Origin: Candidatus Poribacteria bacterium
GTDB lineage: Bacteria; Poribacteria; WGA-4E; JAJDTR01
DNA length: 64,000 bases
NCBI GenBank assembly: GCA_028820655.1
Contig: JAPPIK010000055.1
Coordinates: 20,686-84,685 of the forward strand
Direction: 5' to 3'
Shown here: positions 37,201 through 46,526 of the stretch, piece after piece
How positions within the stretch are numbered: position 1 is the first letter of the stretch
Layout of the letters: each line of letters opens with the position of its first letter
Notes under the pieces: model-generated
Told to the model about the DNA's origin: nothing
The model's input: only the letters and a program-made list of their open reading frames with translations
Database searches by the model: none
Translations under genes and position numbers: made by a program

Positions 37201-38499
37201 ATGAGGCTGGTAGAAGGAATTTCAGTTGGATTTGCCGCAATCCGCATAAACAAGATGCGTTCGCTTCTGACCATGTTCGGCATAATCATTGGCGTGGCAT
37301 CAGTTCTCGCGATGATAGCGATCGGCGACGGCGCCAAGCAAGTTGTCCTCCAAGATGCGGAAAAGTTGGGCGGCCTGAACCAGTTCACGATGTATCGCAG
37401 CTCTCATATGAGAAAAGGCAATCGATGGGTCCCGAACCGAAGCGCCGAATACTTTGAATATGAGGACGTATTAGCCATCGAAGCCGATTGTCCTTCCGTA
37501 AAATTGGTCGTCCCCAGAATACCCCAGTGGCGCGGGGTCCTCGTTCAATCGTCCGACGGTTCAGAAACTCGCGCCGGATACAACGGTGTCAATGATTCTT
37601 TCCCCGCTTCAATGAAGTGGGATGTCCACCAAGGACGATTCATCTCGACTGAAGACATCGACAATCGCACCAAGGTATGCGTTCTCGGTTCAGAAGTTGT
37701 CAAAGAGCTGTTTGGCAACCGAAATCCCATAGGGGAGGAGATCAAAATTGCGCGGGGTACCGGGTACCGCCGTTGGGAAAGAGAGAAGCAGGACCGGAGC
37801 ACTGAACGCTTCACCGTTGTCGGCACCATGATGTCGCGCGGAAGAAGCCTCCGTTTCGGCTGGAACCTTGACAACATTATATTCATGCCGCTAACGACCG
37901 TTCAACAGCGGTTCACCGGAAATGATCGCGTTGTCATGCTCTCTGTCCATGCGAAGAGCGCCGACCTGCTCGACAAAGCAACCGAGGAGGTAAAATCTGT
38001 CATCAGGAAGAGACACAATAATCAAGACGATTTTTTCAACGTCTGGGTTTTGAAAGAGGGAATGGAACAACTCGAAAAGATTAGCAGGGTGATAAAAATC
38101 ACGCTTGGCATCATAGCAGGATTTTCCTTGCTTGTCGGCGGGATCGGGATCATGAACATAATGTTGGTGTCGGTCACCGAGCGTACCCGAGAAATTGGCC
38201 TTCGAAAAGCGATTGGTGCCAAGCGGTTAGACATTCTCTTTCAGTTCTTGGTCGAAGCTGTCTTGATGTGCAGCGCAGGTGGTTTGATCGGCCTCGGCTT
38301 AGGGGTTCTCGCCGGCAAAGGGATGGCGCACATCGCCGTCAGCATCGTAAAAATTGTCCCCGAGTGGCCTGCCGTAATTTCAACGGATTGGATGATTATC
38401 TCAGTTGCAGTTTCAGCGGCTATCGGTATATTTTTTGGCCTGTATCCCGCAATTCGAGCGTCCGAACTATCACCGGTGGAGGCATTGAGAACAGAATAG
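37201..38499 (+). CDS. MacB/FtsX-type ABC transporter permease, copy 1
   Basis: 432-residue permease. One N-terminal transmembrane helix (RSLLTMFGIIIGVASVLAMI) is followed by a large periplasmic MacB_PCD domain (about 50-280) and three C-terminal helices (FtsX domain, with NIMLVSVTERTREIGLRKA before the last two). There is no nucleotide-binding domain, so it needs a separate ATPase, which is not in this cluster. GGAGGAATCGG precedes the ATG. With the next permease and the MacA-like adaptor it forms an export or mechanotransmission system of unknown substrate. Confidence 0.92.
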   Translation: MRLVEGISVGFAAIRINKMRSLLTMFGIIIGVASVLAMIAIGDGAKQVVLQDAEKLGGLNQFTMYRSSHMRKGNRWVPNRSAEYFEYEDVLAIEADCPSVKLVVPRIPQWRGVLVQSSDGSETRAGYNGVNDSFPASMKWDVHQGRFISTEDIDNRTKVCVLGSEVVKELFGNRNPIGEEIKIARGTGYRRWEREKQDRSTERFTVVGTMMSRGRSLRFGWNLDNIIFMPLTTVQQRFTGNDRVVMLSVHAKSADLLDKATEEVKSVIRKRHNNQDDFFNVWVLKEGMEQLEKISRVIKITLGIIAGFSLLVGGIGIMNIMLVSVTERTREIGLRKAIGAKRLDILFQFLVEAVLMCSAGGLIGLGLGVLAGKGMAHIAVSIVKIVPEWPAVISTDWMIISVAVSAAIGIFFGLYPAIRASELSPVEALRTE

Positions 38500-38573
38500 T
38501 CGAGTCACATCCAATTTTGGGGATTTCGCGAACTGAATCCTATGCCCTGCACATCAAAATCCGTAGGCGGGAA

Positions 38574-38608
38574 CCAAGGGAGTGAATAACGACCGCGATA
38601 GAGATTCC
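38574..38608 (+). repeat. 35-bp dispersed repeat D (diverged)
   Basis: A diverged copy opening CCAAGGGAGTGAATAACG and ending AGAGATTCC, between the two permease genes. It is preceded by CCGTAGGCGGGAA, a flank also found before the copy at 61052, so the element's unit may extend leftward. Confidence 0.65.
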
Positions 38609-38733
38609 CTTGCCCCGCATTGCATAACCTTGATGGTCCCCATCATTACGCTGCAATTATAGGGAAATGGCATTTACAGACTCAATAGTTAACCTTTAAA
38701 TGTATAACCACGGTACAATCAAAGGCGATCAAC

Positions 38734-40041
38734 ATGAATATTATCGAATGCGTTACCGTAGGGATTTCCAGTCTTCGTCGCCACACATTGCGCACCTCGT
38801 TGACCATTTTGGGCATAGTTGTTGGTGTGGGCGCCGTGGTGAGTATGGTATCCGTCGGCGATGGCTCACGTGCTATGGTTCTGAGAGAGATTGAGCGTAC
38901 CGGCGGAATCAACATGATCGAGATCTACCGAGACGATTGGGACAAACAGTCGGGCACATTGACCCGCGCAGCCGGTCGAACCGTTCGAAACAGACGCTGG
39001 AGACGCAACCGCGCGGAACACTTGGAAACTTCCGACGCATACGCCATTCTGGAAAATGCGAAAGGGGTGACACATGTGATTGCCGAAGACGACATGGGAG
39101 GTTGGAACGTCAACTATCAGGGCATTAGCAAAGACTCACGCATTGTTGCATCAACCGCGGGGTACGATCACTCGCACAACTGGTACCCTCAGATAGGTCG
39201 GTTCTTTTCGGAAGAAGAGGTGGACACCGCCAGTAATGTCGCCGTAATCGGCTCTAAAATCTACGAAGAGGTTTTTAGACACGAGAATCCAATCGGCGAA
39301 GAAATTAAAGCGACACGCACGAGTTCGCGGAGTGGGCGTCGTTATGACGTGCGTCTCACGGTAATCGGGGTAATGGAAGAGAAAGGTGACGCCATGGACA
39401 CTCAAGGGTGGGACAATCGCTTTATCATCCCGATTACGACACTCCAACAAAGATTTAAGGGAAGAAAGGACATTGAGCGTATCCGGGTTGAGGCCGAAGA
39501 CGTGGACGATGTCGCGTCCGTAAAAGAGAATTCGAAACGCATACTGGGAAGAATACATAACAACTCGGGGGATGAGTATCAATACTGGACAGCGACCGAG
39601 GAACTTGCCACGGCTGAAAAAATCGGTGGAACTATGAAAGCATTAATGGGAGGTATTGCTGGAATCGCACTCGTCGTGGCAGGGATCGGCGTGATGAACA
39701 TAATGCTGGTTTCCGTTACGGAGCGAACGAAAGAAATCGGTTTGCGCAAGGCGCTTGGCGCCAAGCGGCGCGATATATTGTTGCAGTTCCTAATAGAAGC
39801 TGCTACTTTAACCTTGGTGGGAGGAATCCTTGGAGCAACATTGGGCGTGTTCATGGGACAAGGCACCGCCGCGATTATCGAGAAGTATGTTTGGCCCGGG
39901 AGCAATTGGCCCTCGATAATCTCCCTGTCCACCATTATCCTCGCAATGACTGTCTCCATAAGCGTAGGCATATTTTTCGGATTGTATCCCGCCAATAGAG
40001 CTGCCAAATTGACTCCGGTGGAAGCGCTAAGATCAGAATAG
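38734..40041 (+). CDS. MacB/FtsX-type ABC transporter permease, copy 2
   Basis: 435-residue paralogue of the upstream permease with the same layout: RTSLTILGIVVGVGAVVSM helix, periplasmic domain, and three C-terminal helices including MNIMLVSVTERTKEIGLRKA. The two may form the heterodimeric membrane part of one transporter. No ATPase domain is present. The gap to the adaptor gene is 45 bp. Confidence 0.92.
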   Translation: MNIIECVTVGISSLRRHTLRTSLTILGIVVGVGAVVSMVSVGDGSRAMVLREIERTGGINMIEIYRDDWDKQSGTLTRAAGRTVRNRRWRRNRAEHLETSDAYAILENAKGVTHVIAEDDMGGWNVNYQGISKDSRIVASTAGYDHSHNWYPQIGRFFSEEEVDTASNVAVIGSKIYEEVFRHENPIGEEIKATRTSSRSGRRYDVRLTVIGVMEEKGDAMDTQGWDNRFIIPITTLQQRFKGRKDIERIRVEAEDVDDVASVKENSKRILGRIHNNSGDEYQYWTATEELATAEKIGGTMKALMGGIAGIALVVAGIGVMNIMLVSVTERTKEIGLRKALGAKRRDILLQFLIEAATLTLVGGILGATLGVFMGQGTAAIIEKYVWPGSNWPSIISLSTIILAMTVSISVGIFFGLYPANRAAKLTPVEALRSE

Positions 40042-40086
40042 CATTCGATATAGCCAATTGTCACTCCAAGGAGGAGTTCGTACAAC

Positions 40087-42039
40087 GTGAATAAGAAGAT
40101 TTTAGGTGTCATAGTCATCGTATTTATCGTGGCTATCGTGGCCATTCTAAGGTTGAGAGGAGTAAACATCCAGTTCGGGGTTAACATTGTGCCACCCGCA
40201 GCCTCTGTGAACGATGGAAAATCCGCCGAGAAGAAGGTCGAGATTGTCAAGCTCGGCGATTTCCAAACGCGAATCAGTGCAACCGGTAATCTTGAACCGT
40301 TGGTTGATGTTGAAGTAAAGTCAAACGTTGAGGGTGAAGTCGTGCGGTTGTATGTCAGCGAAGGGCAATTGGTAGAAAAGGATCAGGTGTTACTTGAGAT
40401 TGATCCGGAGCAAATCCAAGAAGGTGAAAGACAAGCCAAGGCCAATGTCAAAGCAGCCGAAGCGCAACTCGCGCAAGCCGAACTGAGCATTAATCTGAAA
40501 ATTGAAGAACTCAACAGCCGATTGAGGCAGGCGAAAGACAGCGTTGAGATCGCAAAAGCAAACTTGATTACGACCAAGGCGACGTCCGGCACACAACTTA
40601 CACAAGCTGATACACAAATTCAAACCACGAAGAACGATTTGGCGCAAGACAATATTGCTTTAGAGCAGGCGAAGATAGCACTTACACAGGCGGAATTAAG
40701 GTTGGCTGAACTTGAGGTGGAGCGCGACTCCGCGAAAGTAGCGCTGGATACCGCTGCAGCCGAATTGAAGCGTAGTCGGGAACTGTTCGATAAGAAACTC
40801 ATCGCCAAAAAATCCGTTGAAGAGGCGGAAACAAGGCATGCGACTATGCTGTCCCAATACAATAGTGCCGGGAAGCGTCTTGAATCTCAGCAGCAAGCTG
40901 TAGACTCTCAGAATAAGACTATTACGGCTAGGCAGAAAGCGATTGAGACCCGCAAGGCTACACTATCGTATCAAGAACTGAATCGCACAAAACTAGGTCA
41001 AATGCGAGAGGCGCAAGAAAAAGAATCAGAACTCCAGTTGCAAATCGCAGAAACCCGCCTCATTGAAATTCAGGAATCCATTGATGAGGAGGAGATGATC
41101 ACCGAGCAGACGAAAGTCGGCGCGGAAGCCAACCTGCTGCGAAACGAAAGCAACTTGAAAAACCAGCAGGAGCGACTGGAGTGGACAACAATCAAGGCTC
41201 CGATGGCTGGCGCGGTCACCTTGCTGGAGATAGAGGAGGGCGAGATTGTCACCTCCGGTCGCTCCGCGTTTTCTCAAAGCCCCCCGCTTATGACAATCGC
41301 TGACCTGTCAAAGATGGTTGTAAAGACTTTCATCAACGAAGTCGATATGGAACGCCTTCGTTTGGATCAAGAAGCCGATATCAAGGTTGACGCATTTCCA
41401 AAAAAGAAATACAAGGGGCGCGTCGCAGAGATATCTCCGAGCGGAGAAGAACGTGACAACATTATTACGTTTGAGGTGATGGTCGAAGTCGTCGGCTCCC
41501 CGTCCGAGTTGATGCCCGGAATGAGCGCCGATGTTGACATCATCACCTACAAGGAGAATAACGTCCTCCTATTGCCAATCGATGCAATCGAGGACAAAAC
41601 CTCCGTCACGGTCACAGCGGCAGTTAACGACATGTCTCCCTTCAAAGAAAAGCAGCCAATTCAGATCATGACGCCGACCGAGAAAACCTTCAAGGGTCAA
41701 GTGGAGTCTATTAGCGGCACGGAGTTAATCATCAGCCTTGATAGTACGCAGCGGGGGATAAGGCCCGGAAAAATGACACTTGCGCTTCTGGCCAAAGGAA
41801 AACAGGTAGCAGATGGCGTCGCCGGTACGATTGACATAGTCAAGGAAAAACTCGTGACTTTGGATTCGGGAGAAACGAAAGAAAAGCGCAAGGGCCCGCC
41901 GAAGGGCAAAAAAATTGCGATTGAAACAGGCATGCAAAACGAGACTGAAGTCATTATAGAGAGTGGTTTGTTTGAAGGCGACCGCGTGATTCTTCCACCT
42001 CGAAAAAAACCTGCCGAAGGTAGGTGGGGAAGAGGTTAA
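40087..42039 (+). CDS. MacA/HlyD-type periplasmic adaptor with very long coiled coil
   Basis: 650 residues, far longer than typical MacA (about 370). An N-terminal membrane anchor is followed by half a lipoyl domain (VEGEVVRLYVSEGQLV, about 75-95), a roughly 270-residue helical hairpin (about 110-375) rich in Gln/Ala/Glu, the second lipoyl half (TIKAPMAGAVTLLEIEEGE) and beta-barrel domains. It should bridge the permeases to an outer-membrane channel. The start is GTG 40087, with AAGGAGG 13 nt upstream. No TolC-like gene is present. An intrinsic terminator follows. Confidence 0.9.
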   Translation: MNKKILGVIVIVFIVAIVAILRLRGVNIQFGVNIVPPAASVNDGKSAEKKVEIVKLGDFQTRISATGNLEPLVDVEVKSNVEGEVVRLYVSEGQLVEKDQVLLEIDPEQIQEGERQAKANVKAAEAQLAQAELSINLKIEELNSRLRQAKDSVEIAKANLITTKATSGTQLTQADTQIQTTKNDLAQDNIALEQAKIALTQAELRLAELEVERDSAKVALDTAAAELKRSRELFDKKLIAKKSVEEAETRHATMLSQYNSAGKRLESQQQAVDSQNKTITARQKAIETRKATLSYQELNRTKLGQMREAQEKESELQLQIAETRLIEIQESIDEEEMITEQTKVGAEANLLRNESNLKNQQERLEWTTIKAPMAGAVTLLEIEEGEIVTSGRSAFSQSPPLMTIADLSKMVVKTFINEVDMERLRLDQEADIKVDAFPKKKYKGRVAEISPSGEERDNIITFEVMVEVVGSPSELMPGMSADVDIITYKENNVLLLPIDAIEDKTSVTVTAAVNDMSPFKEKQPIQIMTPTEKTFKGQVESISGTELIISLDSTQRGIRPGKMTLALLAKGKQVADGVAGTIDIVKEKLVTLDSGETKEKRKGPPKGKKIAIETGMQNETEVIIESGLFEGDRVILPPRKKPAEGRWGRG

Positions 42040-42059
42040 CCGTTTCGTTCCTCCTCGTC

Positions 42060-42093
42060 AAAAGCGTCTCATTTCACAGAGGCGCTTTTTTTG
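42060..42093 (+). terminator. Intrinsic terminator of the export operon
   Basis: The stem AAAGCGTCTC/GAGGCGCTTT around ATTTCACA (one mismatch) is followed by a run of T residues. Confidence 0.88.
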
Positions 42094-42318
42094 TTTCCGA
42101 AACAACTATAGCCTATCCATCCGGAGGCGGAAGTCCCGCGGTAGGAATTCTCGATCATCATTTCTCCGATTTCCAAGCCCATCTGCTTTCATTGCGCGTT
42201 GCCCCACTCTTAAGTATACAAGTCACTACACTTTCCCAATTTCGTCGTTGCATTCCGGCCCATCCTGATATATCATAAACCGTGATTCCCACCACAATCT
42301 TGAATCAAGGAGTCACGT

Positions 42319-43116
42319 GTGAAGATCACGATTCTCGGTTCAGGCACTTCCACGGGAGTACCAGAATACAAATGCGAATGTGACACCTGCGAAGACGCTC
42401 GACGTATCGGCTCGAAAAACTATCGCACCCGCCCCTCGATTCACCTTGAAAAAGACGGAAAGCACATACAGTTCGATTTGGGGCCCAACTTTATGGACCA
42501 GATCGACCGTAATAAGGTCGATTGGATTGATGCAGTGGTGTTTACGCACTGCCATGCAGACCATGTCAGTGGAACAAATGACATCGTAATGCCGTGCCGC
42601 AAGCAACAGATGGACATGCCCATTTTTGGGCCCGAAGAGACCATTCGCATTTTGCAGCGCAATTTTGATTATATGTTCAGCAAGGATTCTTATCAAGGCG
42701 GCGGAATCGCCCACCTGATTCCAACCATAGTTGAGGAAAGATTCCGGATTGACGGGTGTGAACTGTTACCGGTTCCAGTCGAGCACGCTGCCGTGCAAAC
42801 CTACGGCTACCGAATCGACAATTTCGGTTACGTTCCCGATGTTAAGCGGCTTCCTGATTCTTCAAAAGATCTGCTGCGCGGAATTGACGTGCTAATTGTA
42901 GACGCACTGAGCTTTAATTCGCGGCATCCAACCCATTTCTCAGTCCACGAGGCGATCGCGGTTAGCAACGACTTGCAGCCGAAAGAAACATACGTCACCC
43001 ACATTATGCACCGCCTCGATCACCGCTATTTCTCCGCACAGTGCGAAGAACAGAACATCGATCTTCCCGACAACGTCCATCTCGCTTACGATGGTCAGGT
43101 TATTGAGATTTCCTAG
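42319..43116 (+). CDS. MBL-fold metallo-hydrolase (PhnP-like)
   Basis: 265-residue metallo-beta-lactamase-fold phosphodiesterase/hydrolase. It opens with ITILGSGTSTGVPEYKCECD, carries the metal motif THCHADHVSG, and has further His ligands in VPVEHAAVQTYGYRI and the C-terminal THIMHRLDH. CECDTCEDARR gives the extra cysteines typical of PhnP-like enzymes. No phn genes are adjacent, so the natural substrate is unknown. The start is GTG 42319, with AAGGAGTCAC upstream. Confidence 0.88.
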   Translation: MKITILGSGTSTGVPEYKCECDTCEDARRIGSKNYRTRPSIHLEKDGKHIQFDLGPNFMDQIDRNKVDWIDAVVFTHCHADHVSGTNDIVMPCRKQQMDMPIFGPEETIRILQRNFDYMFSKDSYQGGGIAHLIPTIVEERFRIDGCELLPVPVEHAAVQTYGYRIDNFGYVPDVKRLPDSSKDLLRGIDVLIVDALSFNSRHPTHFSVHEAIAVSNDLQPKETYVTHIMHRLDHRYFSAQCEEQNIDLPDNVHLAYDGQVIEIS

Positions 43117-43193
43117 TGCGGACACCGTTAAATGGTGATTGCGCTAGAATCCATGTGTCAGTCCGTCCAATTTTTCAGCATGGCACAGCGCTT

Positions 43194-43550
43194 TTAAAAC
43201 TTGTGCAAACCGATGTTGTTCCCGGCCGGATCGACGAACACACCAATCTCTCCCATGCCGCCAGGAACAGCCGTCGGCGGCACAACCGTTTTACCGCCAA
43301 GACTCTATGCTCTGTCCAGGCATGCCTGTATGTCATCCACTTGAATGTAGATCGAGACGTAGTTTGGCGGCATCTCGTCCGTCGTTTGCATGATGCCCCC
43401 GGGGATACCTCCCTCGACATTCTCAATATACCAGTAGTCGCCGGCTGGGGCATGACGCGCAATTTTCCAGTCGAAGAGGTCGCCGTAGAACTCCTTCAGA
43501 CCCTCCCCCTCTCGCCCGGCAATTTCAAAATAGACAACCGGTTTTCCCAT
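43194..43550 (-). pseudogene. VOC-family (glyoxalase-like) gene with in-frame TAG
   Basis: The frame encodes a complete 118-residue VOC-superfamily domain (start MGKPVVYFEIAGREGEGLKE; end GEIGVFVDPAGNNIGLHKF) except that codon 82 is TAG (43305-43307). The downstream half stays in frame and family-like (SLGGKTVVPPTAVPGGMGEI). Homologous positions commonly hold Glu, so a single GAG-to-TAG change is the simplest explanation. TAG is an ordinary stop elsewhere in this window, so readthrough is unlikely. A base-calling error is possible. GGGAGGGAATT precedes the start. Confidence 0.8.
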
Positions 43551-43600
43551 AATTCCCTCCTTGAGCCCTTGAGAGAGCTAGATTATTCACGTTGCCACTT

Positions 43601-43685
43601 CTGTAGAACGATTTGTTAGATTGTGATTGTAAGGCGCAAACTGACAGTGGGATGTTCTATCGCACTTCTTATCCAGTCGCTTGAT
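43601..43685. repeat. Degenerate repeat C followed by a reverse copy of repeat D
   Basis: TTGTTAGATTGTGAT and GCGCAAACTGACAGT (43613-43646) match the twin palindrome at 24212-24254 with decayed arms. A reverse 35-bp element follows (about 43653-43685; TTCTATCGCACTTCTTATCC, ending CGCTTGAT). Confidence 0.6.
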
Positions 43686-44124
43686 TGCTACGAAATCTCC
43701 GCGATCAATGGTCTGTTCTCAATTGAAAACAATGGTACACGCCTACATTCTTGAACGTAGCCGCTTGAGTTAAACACTGAAATTCACTATTGCACTCAGT
43801 GAAAGAGGTCCGTGTAAAACCCTCGCAACTGTTCTCCGTCTCTACCACCAATTTATAAATGGACTACTTGCTGACCCGTTTTTCCGCTCCTTTATGTGGG
43901 ATAATTAGTGCGCTCGCAATGAGCATTGAGTTGCAATATTAGATTGGCACTACCATGGTCGTCAAGGCGAATTTGAGATAAATACGTTACCTACACCGAA
44001 TCGAATCTCAAAACTGACGGCAATATCCGACGCGCCCAAGATACCCGATTTTTAGTGTAGACATCACCTAGCTTCGTGGAGTATCATGGAATAAGTAGAA
44101 ATAGGCGACAGATCTCTTTCCGTC
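43686..44124. other. Intergenic region upstream of the selenoprotein candidate
   Basis: No gene, terminator or clear promoter is seen in this A/T-rich 439-bp stretch. Confidence 0.4.
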
Positions 44125-45264
44125 GTGAAATTAATGCAAGACGCATCAAACAAGGATATGGAGCGTAAACCTGCCATAACTCGATTACTCGGATTACTGC
44201 TGATCATCATAGCCTCAATCACTCTCGCACCGATTGAATCGTTCGTTGAAAGATTATATGCGGAGACAACCGAGGCCGGCCCATCTAGCCAGAATCTCTC
44301 ACCTGCGCAGGCCGAATATAGAGCGCTCCTCGAGCGTTTCTATGATTCGGCATACAACCTTCCAAATCAAACGGAAGTTCAGAACTTAATATCACCGGAC
44401 TACATTGACCACAACCCGGTTAATCGCAAATCGGCATCTGGAATTGAAGGGCTAATATACAGATCCAAGCTATTCCGAACCGGTTTCCCTGATCTCGTGA
44501 TTGCCGTAGAAGATTTTATTGTTGGCCGAGGAAAAATAGTAGCCCGTATCAGAATGCGAGGAACACATCAGGGTGAATTCATGGGGCTCGAGCCCACCGA
44601 TAAGCAGATTGACGTTTCGGCAGTCGAAATCTACGCAATCGTTGGCGAGAAGATCAGCGAACGCTGGGGAAATCTAGATGGCATCGCGTTATTCCGGCAA
44701 TTGGGTGTGATTCAGACTCGAGAATCTCCAAAGCACCGCCTTTCCGAGAATAGCGAGGAATCTACCGAAGAGAAGCCGGAAAACAAAGTCGCCGAACAAC
44801 CGAACTTGACAGAACTGAACGATTGGGAGCCCCTTAAAGCCGCGTTCATGCACGAGATCGGCCGAGTACGCATTGTGGCGCTTGTGTCACCAAACTGACC
44901 GCTATGTCGTCGGGGGGTCTCCGAAATAATGAGAGTCGTTCGCAACTCTGCAGAAGACTATCCGGTAGTGCATGTAATCTGGCAACCTGTCCTTCGCAGC
45001 GACAACCTCAAGGCTGCCGAAAGACGCGCAGAGGAATTTGCAGACGATAGGATTCACCACTTCTGGGACAAAGAGAGATTCACCGGAAGATTGTGGAAGC
45101 CCGTACTTGGCACTCGGGATATCCCGTGGGACGTTTATTTTCTGTACAACCCTGACGCCCAATGGGAAGAAATTCCCACGTCGCCGGATTTCTGGATGCG
45201 ACGGATGACCGAAGGGAAAATCCCGCGATTTCTCAAAAAGGTAAGCGAAATTATGGGCAAATAA
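44125..45264 (+). CDS. Probable selenoprotein: exported SnoaL-like plus thioredoxin-like UxxC fusion (UGA 44896 read as Sec)
   Basis: Two open frames are in the same register, separated only by TGA at 44896-44898, and together give 379 residues. A signal-anchor (about 16-42) precedes a SnoaL/NTF2-like domain (about 68-200; LISPDYIDHNP, MRGTHQGEFMGLEPT) and an acidic linker. The thioredoxin-like part spans the UGA: LVSPN-U-PLC-RRGV. Its continuation (VVHVIWQPVLRSD, HHFWDKE, WDVYFLY) matches a conserved thioredoxin-like family that I recall with CxxC at this place (LVSVTCGFC-type). U258 would be the first, attacking residue. A GGTC-containing apical loop lies 15 nt after the UGA. The start may be GTG 44125, ATG 44134 or ATG 44158. 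The alternative is a nonsense mutation or two separate genes. Confidence 0.75.
44910..44924 (+). promoter_or_regulatory. Candidate bacterial SECIS hairpin
   Basis: The stem TCGG/CCGA encloses the loop GGGGTCT, 15 nt after the UGA. The loop contains GGTC as in fdhF-type SECIS elements. The stem is only four pairs, with mismatches below it, so this is suggestive only. Confidence 0.35.
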
Positions 45265-45564
45265 CTTCCCAATGGCCGCTTAAGCCTTCAATCCGTGTCC
45301 ACAATTGTCCCTTCTTCTCCCCTGTAGTCAAGCGTCGAACCCACGGCGATTGGGTTCTTCCGGTTTTCGTGTCTTTCCACCGTCCAATCCTCCCTTTTGC
45401 AGGATCCAAATCTTCCTATTCTCTCTGCTAGTTTAGTGGTCTATTCGCTAAGAATATAATGCTTACGAGACTGGAACAAGAAACTGTTCTACCACGCGGG
45501 TAGGTGCGGTTTCTAACCGCACCGGCACCCAACGCTCAATCATATTTTTTGGCAACAGAACCAT
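45265..45564. other. Convergent intergenic region with palindrome
   Basis: 300 bp with no gene. A perfect palindrome GGTGCGGTT-TCT-AACCGCACC (45503-45523) follows GTA, a short repeat type related in style to the GTAGGGTGCGCA elements near 56-58 kb. Confidence 0.5.
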
Positions 45565-46392
45565 TTAGCTCAACATTCGGAAAATCAATACCCCCATGCC
45601 CAACGCAAAACAGTAGTATGAGAATCCTGTGAATTTCCCCCGATCAAGCACCGCAAGTAGAACTCGCAAAGCAATATAGCCGACCGCGAAGGCTGTCAAC
45701 GTACCAAATGCGACTGCCATAGGGCTTACCGAGATGCTCGCCACATCCTTGAGTTTGAGCAAAACTGCGCCAAGGATTGCAGGAATGGAGAGAAGGAACG
45801 AAAATCGTGCCGCCTGTTTCGGAGCACTTCCTAAGAGTAATGCCAGTGAGATTGTAGCCCCCGATCTTGAAATCCCTGGAGTTATGGCTAACCCCTGAGC
45901 GATTCCGATAAGTGGTGAATGCCAGAACCGCACAGGGCAATCTCCGTCGACTGGGTTTCGCCTGAATCTCGGTAATTGTAGGATAACGCCCGTAGTTATC
46001 AGCATCATCGCGACGACCGTTGGTTTGACGAAGAGCGCCTCAAGTTGTGGCTTAAACGCAATGGCGATTGCTCCCGTTGGAACAGAACCTAGCAATATAA
46101 AACAAATGAGCTTCAGATCGGTTGAACCCTTTATGGTAGAAATCGGTCGTCGGTAGAACTGGAGATTTATCACGGCTGAAAGGCTCGCTCCTGCAAGTTC
46201 CCGGATCGAATTTTTGTACGCGATGATGACCGCGCCGAGCGTGCCAAGATGTAGCATCACATCGAAAAATAATTGCGGCTCTCTCAATCCCAAAAAATGT
46301 TGCATCAGTGCCAAATGCCCGGAGCTGCTCACCGGCAAGAATTCTGTCACCCCTTGTAAAATACCGAGTATAACCGCTTCAAGAATGGTCAT
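45565..46392 (-). CDS. uppP: Undecaprenyl-diphosphatase UppP
   Basis: 275-residue polytopic enzyme that dephosphorylates undecaprenyl diphosphate, recycling the lipid carrier of peptidoglycan synthesis and conferring bacitracin resistance. The signatures LQGVTEFLPVSSSGHLAL (residues 13-30) and ITPGISRSGATISLALLLG (about 160-180) are intact. The length is normal. It lies downstream of the cohesin-domain gene on the same strand but after its terminator, so it is likely independent. Confidence 0.96.
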   Translation of the reverse strand: MTILEAVILGILQGVTEFLPVSSSGHLALMQHFLGLREPQLFFDVMLHLGTLGAVIIAYKNSIRELAGASLSAVINLQFYRRPISTIKGSTDLKLICFILLGSVPTGAIAIAFKPQLEALFVKPTVVAMMLITTGVILQLPRFRRNPVDGDCPVRFWHSPLIGIAQGLAITPGISRSGATISLALLLGSAPKQAARFSFLLSIPAILGAVLLKLKDVASISVSPMAVAFGTLTAFAVGYIALRVLLAVLDRGKFTGFSYYCFALGMGVLIFRMLS

Positions 46393-46454
46393 TTTGTCTG
46401 TTTATCGCGCCGAGACCGTCGTACCGAGGTTAGTCCTTTTCAACTTGATCACAC

Positions 46455-46501
46455 AAAAAACGCCCCGCCTAAACTGTCTGTTGCAAGTTCAAGCGGGGCG
46501 T
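46455..46501 (-). terminator. Intrinsic terminator of the cohesin-domain gene
   Basis: Minus strand: ACGCCCCGC pairs with GCGGGGCGT across a 24-nt loop, then six T residues. Confidence 0.85.
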
Positions 46502-46526
46502 TGTAGTTGCGGGAAATTTACTTCGA

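Noticed and set aside
43305..43307. TAG as a recoded sense codon (for example pyrrolysine)
   Set aside because: Other genes in the window end in ordinary TAG, the position is usually Glu, and it is not a catalytic site.
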